In this document: positions 21,404 to 31,505 of the stretch, piece after piece
Layout: each line of letters begins with the position of its first letter
Numbering within the stretch: the stretch's first letter is position 1
NCBI RefSeq assembly: GCF_964204645.1
Contig: NC_134030.1
Span: 13,236,447 to 13,296,446 of the forward strand
Source: Tubulanus polymorphus
Taxonomy: Eukaryota; Nemertea; Palaeonemertea; Tubulaniformes; Tubulanidae
DNA length: 60,000 nt
Direction of reading: 5' to 3'
Notes under the pieces: generated by a model
Seen by the model: the letters and a program-made list of their open reading frames with translations, nothing else
Told to the model about the DNA's origin: nothing
Databases searched by the model: none
Program-made: the position numbers and the translations under genes

Positions 21404-22539
21404 AATAAGACGAAAAAAGAACAATATTTAAGAGATTTATATTATAACCCAGAAAGTGAAGTATCATATTCTAACGTTTCAGAATTATGGAATGAAATTA
21501 AATCTGATAATGAAAATGGTAATGGTGCCGTATGGCACCCACATGGTGATATAAAATATAGTGAATTAAAATCATGGTTACAAAATCAACCAACATATCA
21601 AATCCACAAGAAAATGGATAAAACTTATTTAACAAGAAAAGTTATGGTTTCATATATCGATCAACAATGGCAAGCTGATTTAATTGACATGAAGAACTTA
21701 GAAGAATACAACAAAGGATATTTCTGGATATTGAATGTTATAGACATATTCAGTAGATACGCATGGTCAATTCCAATCAAAAATAAAACTGGAATAGAAG
21801 TTACAAATGCTTTTAAATCTATATTTAAAGAAGCTATTCCAGATAAGATACAATTTAATGAAGGTAAGGAATTCTATAACAAACATTTTAAAAAACTATT
21901 ATCTGATAACGATGTAGATTATTTTTCAACACATTCAGATAAAAAAGCATCTATTATAGAAAGATTTAATAAAACATTGAAAACTAGAATGTGGAAATAC
22001 TTAACTGCTAACGAAACATATAAATATATCGATGAGTCTATAAATATATTAGATGATTTAGTGAAAGGTTATAATAATTCTAAACATAGTTCTATAAATA
22101 TGAAACCTATACAAGCTAGAAAAGAAGATAATTCGGAAATAGTTTGGAATAATCTATATGGAGCATTTGTTACACATAATTTCGGAGAACCTAAATTTAA
22201 AATAGGACAACACGTCAGAATATCTAAATATAGAAAAACATTTTATAAAGGTTATACCCCTAATTTTACTGAAGAAATATTCAAGATTAGAAAGATAATA
22301 TTAACTAAACCATTTGTTTATAAATTAGATGATCTAAAAGATGAAGAAATATTAGGTTATTTCTATGAACAAGAATTATCACTTGTACCAAATCCAGATG
22401 AAATAGAATACAAAATAGAAAAGTATTGAAAACAAAAACTCTTAAAGGAAAAAAGTATTCTTTGGTGAAATATAAAGGATACGATGATAAATTTATTGAA
22501 TGGATTTTATCTAGTAAAATTAAAAGAATAAATGAATAA
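21404..22539 (+). pseudogene. INT: Polinton integrase with chromodomain, inactivated
   Basis: A retroviral-type integrase. An N-terminal region from 21404 (YLRDLYYNPES) has no Met of its own before 21614. The DDE core follows: first Asp in QADLID, second position in IQFNEGKEF, and Glu in IIERFNK, with 34 residues from the second to the third. The second catalytic Asp is Asn here (codon 21857-21859), whereas fragment A has Asp. A one-base loss in an A-run near 22423 ends the frame at 22429. The C-terminal chromodomain (KYKGYDDKFIEWIL) is read only in another frame to 22539, and overlaps the ATPase start by 8 bases. Confidence 0.88.
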
Positions 22540-23143
22540 AGATTTAGTCATGTTTGAACCGCATAATATGTTAGTTACTGGAGTAACAAACTGTGGTAAA
22601 ACACATTTCATATTAGACTTGTTAGAAACTATTTATAAGAATCATTTTGATAATATAATATTATTCTGCCCTACTTATGAAATGAATAAAACATATAATA
22701 GAGATATAGTTAAGATAAAAAAGTTTATTATATTAAATCCTAAAACAGTAAAAGAAAATTTAGATAATTGTATTAAAATAGCAATTGATACTTATAAAGG
22801 ATCAAATACATTATTCATTGTAGATGATTGCGCAAATTTACATGATTCAAAAGTTAGAGAAAGTGAGTTATGTTATCTAGCTTTCTCTGGGAGACATTTT
22901 GGGATAACAACATGGGTTTGAAATCAAAAATATAATTCCATTGTTAAAGACTTTGGGGAGAATATAAGATTTCTAGTTTTATTTTATAACAAAGATAAAA
23001 AATCTATGCAACAATCATTGGAAGAAAATCAAATTATACCTACTGAATTACATGATGAATATATGAATAAATTAAAGAATAATAAAGGTTCAAAATTATT
23101 ACTGAGATTACAATTTCCATATGAATATAAATTTATAAAATAA
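22532..23143 (+). pseudogene. ATP: A32-like packaging ATPase, one nonsense codon
   Basis: A 203-codon gene matching the intact copy at 16140-16751. The Walker A motif GVTNCGKTH and the Walker B region LFIVDD are kept. TGA at 22919-22921 interrupts the frame after HFGITTWV, and the rest stays in phase to TAA 23141. It starts inside the end of integrase, so the two are probably one transcript. Beyond it lies the convergent palindromic region. Confidence 0.88.
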
Positions 23144-23179
23144 CTATTTATAACTTGGAATATTATAGAAACTAATTTA

Positions 23180-23515
23180 TATATCTATGTACTAGACGTA
23201 CGAGTAAGAAAGTAAGATTCTTACCAAGAAAGTAAGATTCTTAGATTCTTACGTACGTCTAGTATATAGATATATAAATTATTAAATGAATTATATAAAA
23301 ATGAATAAATTATATGTTTTCTCTTAATAATAATAAAAATAGATTATATTATAACTATTTCTATACTTAGATTAATAATTTAATGTTTTTAATTTTTATG
23401 AAAACTATAATATATATCTATGTACTAGACGTACGAGTAAGAAAGTAAGATTTCTTGGATTCTTGGATTCTTGGATTCTTGGATTCTTACTCGTACGTCT
23501 AGTATATAGTTATAT
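23180..23515. repeat. Palindrome-rich region between the convergent gene arms
   Basis: Two dyads are bounded by TACTAGACGTACG and CGTACGTCTAGTA (about 23190-23270 and 23425-23505). Between the arms lie repeats of AAGAAAGTAAGATTCTTA and, in the second, four tandem copies of GATTCTTG. The flanking arms TATATCTATGTACTAG and its complement extend each dyad. It lies exactly where the left-arm and right-arm transcripts converge. It could terminate transcription in both directions, or serve as an origin or packaging site. The same block is found in fragment A. Confidence 0.75.
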
Positions 23516-23533
23516 AAATTATTTTTATAATAA

Positions 23534-24718
23534 TTATTCTAATTTTGTTTCTAATATATTTATAAAATCATCTCTGTTTATATCTAATTCACCAAAAGTC
23601 TTAGGGAGATTTATTAATTTTAATTGAGCCATCTTAACATAATTATTAGTAGGTAAATTAGCTTTTTCTCTTAATTTTTCTAAGTATTCATCAAAATCAT
23701 CATAATCAAAATCAAAATGATGTCCAAAATTATTTATCAGATAACTTAAATCTATTTTTCTTAAATATAATAATTTATATATTTGTTTAGGATTATCTTC
23801 TGCATAAGCTAATAATTTATCAAATAACAACTTATAGAATATATAATATTGGTTAGTTTTAGGATTAAAATATTTGATATATTTATTTGGGTTATTTAAC
23901 AATGGTATCATACTCACCATTTTATGAACATTAATTAGATGTAACTTTGATTTATAATGAGTATTTTCATCAACAGGTTCAATTTTCTTATTACAATATT
24001 GGCACGTTTCATTTCTTTCTATTTCTTCTTATTTCTTTTCATGTTCTTCTAACTTTCTTTCATTTTCGATATGCGCTTGAGATTTTTTATGTTTAGAAAA
24101 ATTACTTTTAGAAATATCTAAATCACAAATGTTACAATGTTTTTTAGAATCATCAATTGTTTCATTATCATTAGTTTCAATTGTATCAACATTATCTGTT
24201 ATATTATCTATGGTATCATTTGTTTCAATTGTATTAACATTATCTATGATATTATCTATTATATTATTATCAGATATATTATTATCATTATTATTATTTT
24301 CTTTTTCTATATGTTTATTTGATTTCTTATGTGATGCCCAATTTTTATATGATATATATTTCTTACATACATCACAATATTTTTCATTTGTCTTTTTGGT
24401 TTTGATATCAGGTTCAATCTTATCATTATTTGATGTAGAGGGTATTAAATTATTAGATGTGGTAGGTATTACATTATTAGATGTAGAAGGTATTATATTA
24501 TTAGATGTAGTAGGTATTACATTATTATCAATTACATTACTTAAATTATCAACAACACCACTTTTATTATTATCGATTTCTATTAGTTTAGTTTTATAAA
24601 TTTTGAAAATAGAATCAAATATCAAAGCTATATTACAAGGTATTACATAATATAAACCATCATTATTTTCATGTGTATCGATGTATGGAATATGTTTATA
24701 TACTTTACCTCCTTCCAT
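23534..24718 (-). pseudogene. Multi-zinc-finger protein downstream of the capsid gene
   Basis: A single 395-codon frame from ATG 24718 is broken only by TAA at 24029-24031. It shows three C2H2 fingers of the U1/matrin type: YCDVCKKYI...H...H, HCNICDLDI...H...H and, beyond the stop, CQYCNKKIE...H...H. A tandem Asn/Ser/Thr repeat (IPTTSNN, IPSTSNN) lies at about residues 60-95, with Asp/Asn-rich linkers between fingers. The C-terminal 120 residues are without a known domain. The leader is class 1, unlike the neighbouring capsid gene. Nucleic-acid binding is likely. Its place in the Polinton cycle is unknown. Confidence 0.7.
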
Positions 24719-24750
24719 TTATTATATATATTTTTATTGAAGTTAAAATT

Positions 24751-25998
24751 TTAATACATAACACTATCTAATTGTGAATTTACAATATTTAATTGTGCGT
24801 CAGATATAATATAAATGTGCATTTTAAAATTTAGGCTTCCTTTTTTCTTTGTCATGAATAATTTTATTCCATCTTTAGTGTTTTGTAATTTTTTTCCAGA
24901 ACCATGTAATGAATTATCCTCTGTTGTTCTAAAATCTAACCATAATGCATATTTATTACCGGTATAATAATCAATTTGATTAATATTACAATTTTCAGAT
25001 GATTTCACTTTTTCATTCATAAAATGTTTTCTAATTTCTGGCCATTGATCTATCATTCTCATTCCTTGACAAAATATTTTATTTGCTATTCCTTCGATAG
25101 TTATTTCTATTTTTGTTATTTCAGGATTATAATAATTATCTACCTTTATTGCACCATTAGAATATGTTGCAATGGTAAAGATTATTAATATACCTTTAAT
25201 AGATCTTCTTGGGAAGTTAATATTCTCATTAATTATTACATCAATTGCATTAATAGTTACGGTTTTAAATTTATCAATATAATCATATAATAATGAAAAT
25301 CCTTGATTGTATTGAGTTTGAATTATACTTGCAATATTTTCATCAGTTACTGTATCATATTCTAAACATATATTCGATAATTTATAACTCATATCTTTAA
25401 CAACGCTAGATATTACAATTTCATTAACAGGAGCAAATGTTATTTCGAATATAATATCTTCTCGAATTACATATTTATATAAAGGTGCATTATTATTTAT
25501 CAATTCAAAGTCTAATGGAATTTTATATTTGCTTCCATAAATCTTTTTTATCAAATTATCTGCGTTACGAGTTACTATTGCGTCTTTAGCTCCTGATCTT
25601 AATTTATTTTGGTTTTCTGATTGGATTCCTTGAAATATCATATTATTTCTGTTTTGTTTAGTTAACCATAAATCTTTATAATGCATGAATAAATTATAAT
25701 CATCTAATGAGAAAACTGTTTCTGGACCAATCTTTATAGTTAATTTTTTAATCAAATAACTTCCAACATTATCAACAACATAAATATTATCATGACCAAT
25801 TACTTTTATATCAGCTGATAAATAAATACTATTTGGAACATAAAAAGTATTTTGTGTTAATCGAGGAATTCTAACATATAAAGTTTCATCAGGATAAATA
25901 TTAGAAGGGTTATGAGTAATTATATGATGTGATCTTTCTGCTTTAATAGCATTAGATATTCTATGATTCTTAGAAGGATTGATATAACTCCCACTCAT
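24751..25998 (-). CDS. MCP: Polinton major capsid protein (double jelly-roll), intact
   Basis: A 415-residue open frame. Its N-terminal region (IYPDETLYVRIPRL) and the stretch KKLTIKIGPETVFSLDDY followed by LWLTKQNR are typical of the invertebrate Polinton capsid protein, the homologue of adenovirus hexon and virophage capsid. Two jelly-roll halves are expected from the family. It would build the pseudo-hexameric capsomers. The length is in the family's range and no lesion is seen, in contrast to most neighbours. The start has a class 2 leader. A fragment of a second copy is at 125-786. The capsid role is inferred from family resemblance, because no structure was modelled. Confidence 0.85.
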   Translation of the reverse strand: MSGSYINPSKNHRISNAIKAERSHHIITHNPSNIYPDETLYVRIPRLTQNTFYVPNSIYLSADIKVIGHDNIYVVDNVGSYLIKKLTIKIGPETVFSLDDYNLFMHYKDLWLTKQNRNNMIFQGIQSENQNKLRSGAKDAIVTRNADNLIKKIYGSKYKIPLDFELINNNAPLYKYVIREDIIFEITFAPVNEIVISSVVKDMSYKLSNICLEYDTVTDENIASIIQTQYNQGFSLLYDYIDKFKTVTINAIDVIINENINFPRRSIKGILIIFTIATYSNGAIKVDNYYNPEITKIEITIEGIANKIFCQGMRMIDQWPEIRKHFMNEKVKSSENCNINQIDYYTGNKYALWLDFRTTEDNSLHGSGKKLQNTKDGIKLFMTKKKGSLNFKMHIYIISDAQLNIVNSQLDSVMY

Positions 25999-26022
25999 TT
26001 ATTTAACAAAAAAATTAATTAT
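25999..26022 (-). promoter_or_regulatory. Class 2 AT leader (capsid-type genes)
   Basis: Directly before the capsid ATG the minus strand reads TAATTTTTTTGTTAAATAA. Very similar leaders (T-run, two variable bases, TAAATAA or TATATAA, then ATG) precede 28833, 29285, 29739, 29985, 30326 and 27495 in this element, and 50781, 51340, 53743 and 55145 in the decayed copy. The constant distance to the ATG suggests a core promoter/initiator or a translation leader shared by structural genes. Function is inferred only from position and conservation. Confidence 0.6.
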
Positions 26023-26038
26023 TTATTTTTGATCGTGG

Positions 26039-27495
26039 TTACTTGATATTTTTTGATATCATATTTACTAACCCAAAAATAATTGCACTTACAACTGTAA
26101 TTAAAAATATAATAATATGTTCAGCAGCAAAGTTAATAATATTCCCTGCAGATTTCAATATAAAACCAACAATTGATGCAATAACTCCTGGTAAAGCTGC
26201 AGCAGATTTTTTAGATAGTTCCCATAAATATTTTGCTAATTTCTTTAAACCATCCTTAACTTTATCTTGTATAGAATTATTATCTGGCGGTTTATCCGGT
26301 TTATTGGGAGTAGGAGTAGGAGTAGATTTCAAAGCATTTGATATTGCTAAACCTATTGTTGTAAATAGCATAGTTACAGATGTTAGAATTGAAAGAATTG
26401 TTATACCTTCTAACTTAAATAATAATATTATTCTATCTTTCAATGATATTTTAGAATCTGGTTTTATCAACAAATCTTTAAAAACATCTTTTAATCTTTT
26501 AAAATTATTACCAAATTCTTTTAATAATATATCTCTTTCACCTTTCAGTACTTCTAAATTATCTTTTAAATTATTAATTTCTTTTTCTAAACGTGATTCT
26601 TTTTGCTTATATTCTATTACATCAATTACTTGATGATCAAGATCAGACTTTAATTTTTCTATTTCTTTATTTTTATCAGTTAATTCTTTTTCTAAATTGT
26701 TAATTTCAATATCTCTTATACTTTTATTATGTGCAATTTTATCAGCTTCATTTCTTATACTAATAATTTCTCTAATTGCTTCATCAGAAAATATATTATT
26801 TAAATCTTCTAATTCTTGATCTGTTGCATCAAGTAATCCATTTGGTAAAAGTTTTTCAGTTTGAACTCTTCTTGATTTAATTTTACTAGTTTTGGAATTA
26901 TCAGCTTCTTTAGGAATGTTTTTTGTATTAAATTTTCATTAATTATCTTCAAAAAATCATCATTTCTTCGAATAAATTGTTTTCTATTTAAAGTTATCTC
27001 TTGTTCTGTGACATCATTTATAACATCATTAATGATTTTCTTAATTCTAGATTGTTCTAATTTAATAAAAGTTGGTCTTGTTATTATTTTATCGACACTT
27101 TTATTAGAAGAAATCTTAAAATAATAGTCATCTTTCAAATGCCAATAATAATCACCATTTGAATATTTTAAATCTTTTACTAATTTATCCATATCTTTAT
27201 CTGTTATATTGAAACCAGATTTTTTTAATATTGGTTTAAAATCATGAATAATTTCATCATATTTTAATTTTTTTTTTCTAATTCTGGTACTTCATTTTGA
27301 ATATCTATTCTCGATTTAGCTCCTCTTATATATTCATCTGTTGATGGGGTTTTAGAACCAGGAACAACTTCTGGTAAATTAGTAATTATATTCTGGCTCA
27401 TTATCATCATTAAAACTTGTTTCACTAAAATCAGGTTGTTGTTCATCACTTATACCGGGTTCATCTAAAGGATCCAATGGAATTTCTTCATCCAT
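26039..27495 (-). pseudogene. Coiled-coil, membrane-spanning structural-region protein, frameshifted
   Basis: The start ATG 27495 has a class 2 leader. The acidic N-terminus ends at an in-frame TAA after about 38 codons. Further pieces lie in other frames (27264-27449, 26809-27192, 26039-26473). The middle part is a Lys/Glu-rich coiled coil. The end has a hydrophobic segment (ITILSILTSVTMLFTTIGLAI), a Pro/Thr linker, then AAALPGVIASIVGFIL and a final hydrophobic stretch. A protein ending this way is common next to the Polinton capsid gene and is probably virion-associated, but its function is not known to me. A longer-N-terminus relative is at 55145-57227. Confidence 0.7.
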
Positions 27496-27509
27496 TTATA
27501 TAATAAAAA

Positions 27510-28833
27510 TTAAAATTTAAAATATAATATTCCTCCGATTATAATTCCTATACAAGTTAAAGCTAATTTAGCATTTTCATGGGATTTATTATCATCATTT
27601 AGTTTAATTATATCATGTTGAATATTATCAGTTTTTATATTTTCTGATGTATTCTAATCTTTTATTTTAGAATCATTATTTAATTTAATATTATTAGTTT
27701 TAGTTTCTGTTGATTGAATGTGTTTTTTATTTTTTTCACCTTCCATTAATTTTGGAGCACTAATTATCTTTTTATTCATATCATTCAATCCAAATGAATT
27801 ATTTATTGTTGCAGTTTTAATTAGATTATTGTAACCAATTATGTTTCCCATCTTTAATACTAAATCATTAAAAATAATAAATAGATTAGGACCTATACAA
27901 TAATTTAATCTTATATGTGATTTATCTAAAAATTTTGATATCTTACAATGTTTTCTGGAATCGATCTATTTTTATCATTATGAATTGAATCTTCAAATAA
28001 TACTTTAAATTGTTTCTGCGCATCGAATGAAGTGTTATCATTTCCAATTATTGGGGATCTTGTTTCAACTTGCGCGCCTAAAATACATATCAAATAAGTT
28101 CTAATAGATTGATTTATTCTTTGTATACCAGCTTTAGTAAAACCTTCACTATTTTCTAAAATGAAATTAACCCAACCATTATTGTTTTGTTGTTGTATAT
28201 TATTATAATATTTTGGTAATTCATTCCAATTTAGTGTTCTTATATCTGAATTTGTCATTATTTTTCCAAATTCTTTAGTATATAATATTCCTAATCCACC
28301 CATTGTTCCAATTTTTGCTCTAAAATCTTTATTTGAATTAATATTAAATTCATTACATATTTTATAAAACTTAGAAAAATTAATATTATTATTCAATTCT
28401 TTAAAATATTTTGAACCTGGTAAAGGACATTCTAATTCATCTAATATTAATTTTATTTGAAAGTAAGTATGAGATCTAAAAAGTGATAACATCAATGGTA
28501 AACTTGGTTTGTTTAAATGATCATTCCAACTAATTCCACATCCTGTTGTTGCACAATAAACAGCAAAATTTAATTGGTCTGCCAATACTTCATATTAGAT
28601 TTTAATAACCATTGTTTTGCCTCATTTAAATTTTTGAAATTAATTGTATACACATGAAATATATTTTCCATCTTTACATGAAAATTATTACTTTCAGTAA
28701 CATAAATATATAAATCAATTAATGAATTTAAAACTTCATTTCTATATGTAATATCTTTATTAAAATCTATTGCTGGAATATTATATTTAATTGATTTATT
28801 ATATTGGAAAGCTTTTGGAAAACTATCTACCAT
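27510..28833 (-). pseudogene. Large conserved protein with C-terminal membrane anchor, broken
   Basis: Four ORF pieces form one gene of about 440 codons. The N-terminal piece is 28570-28833, the main piece 27926-28585, and the tail is 27654-27851 plus the stretch to TAA at 27510. Breaks are a frameshift near 28588, another near 27925, and a TAG at about 27654. The second copy (53743-55129) keeps the main piece and tail in one phase, which shows they belong together. The tail ends in a hydrophobic segment (ALTCIGIIIGGILYF). The main part contains TTGCGISW and SIRTYLICILGA. No family recognised. It is probably a virion component, given its neighbours. Confidence 0.7.
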
Positions 28834-28841
28834 TTATTTAA

Positions 28842-29285
28842 TTAAAAAATTAATAATTTATTAATTCTAATTAATAATTTGTCTTGTTCTTCAACTGTTA
28901 TATGACCATTTAAACTTATTATATAATCTAGTGTATTCTTCAATTTATTAATTTGTTTTATATTAGTTTTAATTTTTTCTTTATTACTTTTTATATTCAA
29001 TTTTGAACTTATACCAGATAAAACACTTGAACTTAATCCTAATACGCCAATTGATATAGCTAAAGGTGTTAATGGGCTGAATATTGCTAGAAATGTTATT
29101 ACAGAACTAATTGTAACCGAACCACCTATAATCAAATAATATATAATTTTACTTTTTAAATATTTTTTCTTTTTTATCTTTAAGTCACTTTCAAATTCTA
29201 ATATTTGTTTTTCTAAATATGTTTTTAATTTAGTTTTATTGATATCATGAGGAATAATATCAATATTATCAATTTTATCTTCCAT
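28842..29285 (-). CDS. Two-span membrane protein with coiled coil, 147 aa
   Basis: An intact frame. The charged N-terminal helix leads to two hydrophobic segments (about residues 48-70, IIYYLIIGGSVTISSVITFL, and 73-92, around PLAISIGVLGLSSSVLSG), followed by a Lys-rich coiled coil. The start ATG 29285 has a class 2 leader, and it ends 8 bases before the next gene's start. The other copy (53281-53708) has lost its start codon and has internal stops. Not a recognised family. The topology suggests a membrane or virion protein. Confidence 0.7.
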   Translation of the reverse strand: MEDKIDNIDIIPHDINKTKLKTYLEKQILEFESDLKIKKKKYLKSKIIYYLIIGGSVTISSVITFLAIFSPLTPLAISIGVLGLSSSVLSGISSKLNIKSNKEKIKTNIKQINKLKNTLDYIISLNGHITVEEQDKLLIRINKLLIF

Positions 29286-29304
29286 TTATTTAGCAAAAAA
29301 ATTA

Positions 29305-29739
29305 CTAATTAGTAAACTTATATGCTACAAATATAACAATAACTGTTCCACCTAAAATCCAAATTATTTCATATTTCTGTTGTTCTTTACTCTTTACTCT
29401 TTACTGGGTATAATAATCTGATAATTTAGGTTTGTATAGATGTAATTTTTCTTTATTGGTTACCGCGTTATATAAACTCATTGCATCATCAACTGATTGA
29501 AAATCTCTATGTGAAATCTTCTGATCATATAATTCCTTGTTAATATAATCCATATAGTTTTGCCTCTTTTCTCTATATTCTTCTGCTGCTTTATTATATT
29601 TCTCTAATGCTAAGTTATGTCTTTTTTGTTCTGTTAATGATCCATTTTTATCAATATGTTTAAATAAATATCCGCCACCAGTAAATGCTAAAGCGTTAAC
29701 AATTGCCGATCCTATAATAGTTATAACTGCAGAAGCCAT
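29305..29739 (-). pseudogene. Membrane protein, 144 codons, premature stop
   Basis: The open part (29401-29739) begins with a hydrophobic segment (VITIIGSAIVNALAF and a Gly-rich turn), then a helical Glu/Lys/Tyr-rich middle (KYNKAAEEYREKRQNY). TAA at 29401-29403 stops it inside a duplicated AGTAAAG run. The same frame continues to TAG at 29305 with a second hydrophobic segment (GGTVIVIFVAYKF). The copy split across 51340-53280 keeps the C-terminal part open, confirming the full extent. Class 2 leader. Function unknown. Confidence 0.75.
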
Positions 29740-29763
29740 TTATTTAGTAAAATAATTATGTAT

Positions 29764-29985
29764 TTATATGGGAGGAATATATTTTTGTTTTTCTAAATAA
29801 TCAATAGTTAAATTAGATAAAGTAACTGCTAATGTTAATTTTAAGATATCATTTATATCAAACCTATCAACATTAACACTTCCCATTTTGAATACCTTTT
29901 TTAATACCATTGAATAACCAACAGTTCCAATTGATAGTAATGCGCCATTATATAATCCAGTTATTATCCACTTATTATCAATCAT
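29764..29985 (-). CDS. Small membrane protein, 73 aa
   Basis: An intact frame with two moderately hydrophobic stretches (GALLSIGTVGYSMVL, and LKLTLAVTLSNLTI near the C-terminus), ending YIPPI. Its ATG overlaps the stop of the upstream gene (ATGA-type overlap), and a class 2 leader is present, so it is part of the structural-gene series. The copy at 51094-51313 has a frameshift in the first third. No family recognised. Confidence 0.65.
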   Translation of the reverse strand: MIDNKWIITGLYNGALLSIGTVGYSMVLKKVFKMGSVNVDRFDINDILKLTLAVTLSNLTIDYLEKQKYIPPI

Positions 29986-30326
29986 TTATTTATCAAAAAA
30001 TTACTATCATCAAAATATTTATTTATCTTATTTATGATTAATTCAACATTTATTTCATTACTACTTTTATGATTATCATATATTTTGGTTAATATGTTTT
30101 TAATATCATCAATAATTCCATCTTAATTTAATTCATAATATTCTAAAGGTGATTTAATTAAATCAATTACTTTTTCTATATTATAATTTTCTTTATTGAT
30201 CATTGATGCATTGTTAAATGATTTACTTTTTATATCAGTAATTACATCATTTAGTTTAATTCTCATTTCTTTACCATGTTTAAAATCAAACCCAAAACAT
30301 ATACTCGGTCCAACAGTTATATTCAT
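29982..30326 (-). pseudogene. Hypothetical protein, 114 codons, premature stop
   Basis: ATG 30326 (class 2 leader) opens a frame with GPSICFGFDFKHG near the N-terminus. It is stopped by TAA at 30123-30125. The same phase continues to TGA at 29982-29984, which overlaps the next ATG. The copy at 50781-51097 has a sense codon at the equivalent position. No domain recognised. Confidence 0.65.
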
Positions 30327-30343
30327 TTATATAGTGAAAAAAA

Positions 30344-31105
30344 TTACTCTCTACATCTTATAACTAATTCATAAATTACAGGGAAATTATTTAAATCAAT
30401 TAAGTATCCATTATGCTTTCTAATTTCTAATCTAAAATTATTAAAACGAGGAATGCATGGTTTGAAATCACATTCTGTTAAATTATAATTTATTTGCGTT
30501 CCAAATTCTTTAACATTCTTCAATGGTAAAATGTTTAGTAAACCAGAATTACAAGTTATATCTTTAGTTGCTTCGAATGTTTTTGTAGGATCGATTAAAT
30601 TGCGATAAATATAAAAATGTGTGTAAGGTATTAAGTTTGGTGTAACAGCATCAATATTTTTAAAAGATCTATCTGGAAGAATTCCTAACAGTTTAGCTAT
30701 AGGTTTTTTTACCATAAATTTATGTTTTTCACTATAAGACAACCTTATCTTTATTCTATCAGAACTCTCACTTTTTAAAAATCTAATACTAAACCCAGAA
30801 CTACTACCTAATTTGTGCCAGGCTTTTCTATTAATTTCTTGTGCTAATGTATCTAAATTATATAACCCCGGTTTTAAATATATATAGGACCATTCATTTT
30901 TACCTTTATCAAAAATTAAAAAGGCTCTATGTTCAATAGTTTTATTCGTTATATTATAAAAAGAATTACATTAAATTATATTAACTAATTTTAAATCAAC
31001 ACAATTCTTAAATTCTCTATCTAATTGTACTAGTAAATTATGTGATTTATAATCTGTAAGTCTTCTAGAATCAACAAATATTCTGTATTCTTTTAATTCT
31101 ACCAT
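30344..31105 (-). pseudogene. Penton-like minor capsid protein, one nonsense codon
   Basis: A 253-codon frame from ATG 31105 with TAA at 30971-30973. The part after residue 85 (from LYNLDTLAQEINRKAW) and the stretch around CNSGLLNILPLKNV fit the single-jelly-roll penton protein usually found near the Polinton capsid gene, in size and in beta-rich pattern. It would fill the five-fold vertices. The copy at 50002-50757 has a sense codon at this position but other lesions. The identification is by position, size and general similarity, not by a diagnostic motif. Confidence 0.6.
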
Positions 31106-31122
31106 TTATTTTACATATTTTC

Positions 31123-31476
31123 TTATTCGAAATCTATTTCATGGTGCCCTTTTTCATTCTTACCTTTGTATACGAAATAGAAATCTCCAGAACATAATTC
31201 TTCTAGATCTTCACTTGATAATCTATGAAATCTATCCGGTAAATATGTTCTGAATTTATATATATTTCCTTTTAATCCTTCATATTCTAAGTGTATAACT
31301 AATTTATCTCCATAGTTATTAGTAACTGTATCAATATTTGTAATTAGATATTTCTTATGAATTGTTAATTCTGTTAACTTTTTGAATTTATAATCTACAG
31401 ATTTTACATTTGTAGTATCTTTTATTCTATCTAGAAATGATTTGTTGTTCTCACTGTGTGTTTGTTTACTCTCCAT
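31123..31476 (-). CDS. Small beta-rich protein, possible OB-fold, 117 aa
   Basis: An intact frame. After a charged start it alternates hydrophobic strands typical of an OB-like barrel: KKYLITNIDTV, KLVIHLEYEGL, KYKFRTYLPDRF-like, and DFYFVYKGK near the end. It lies directly downstream of DNA polymerase B with a class 1 leader, which would fit a single-strand DNA-binding helper of replication. That role is an inference. No motif proves it. The copy at 49624-49981 is frameshifted. Confidence 0.6.
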   Translation of the reverse strand: MESKQTHSENNKSFLDRIKDTTNVKSVDYKFKKLTELTIHKKYLITNIDTVTNNYGDKLVIHLEYEGLKGNIYKFRTYLPDRFHRLSSEDLEELCSGDFYFVYKGKNEKGHHEIDFE

Positions 31477-31505
31477 TTATAATACATATTTTCATTAAAA
31501 TTTGA

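Noticed and set aside
24129-24599. A 156-codon plus-strand hydrophobic frame
   Set aside because: It is the antisense shadow of the Asn/Asp-rich zinc-finger gene. Its Leu/Ile/Ser richness follows from the AT codons of the other strand.
26043-26633. A 196-codon plus-strand frame opposite the coiled-coil protein
   Set aside because: No leader, no homologous frame in fragment D, and antisense to a conserved gene.
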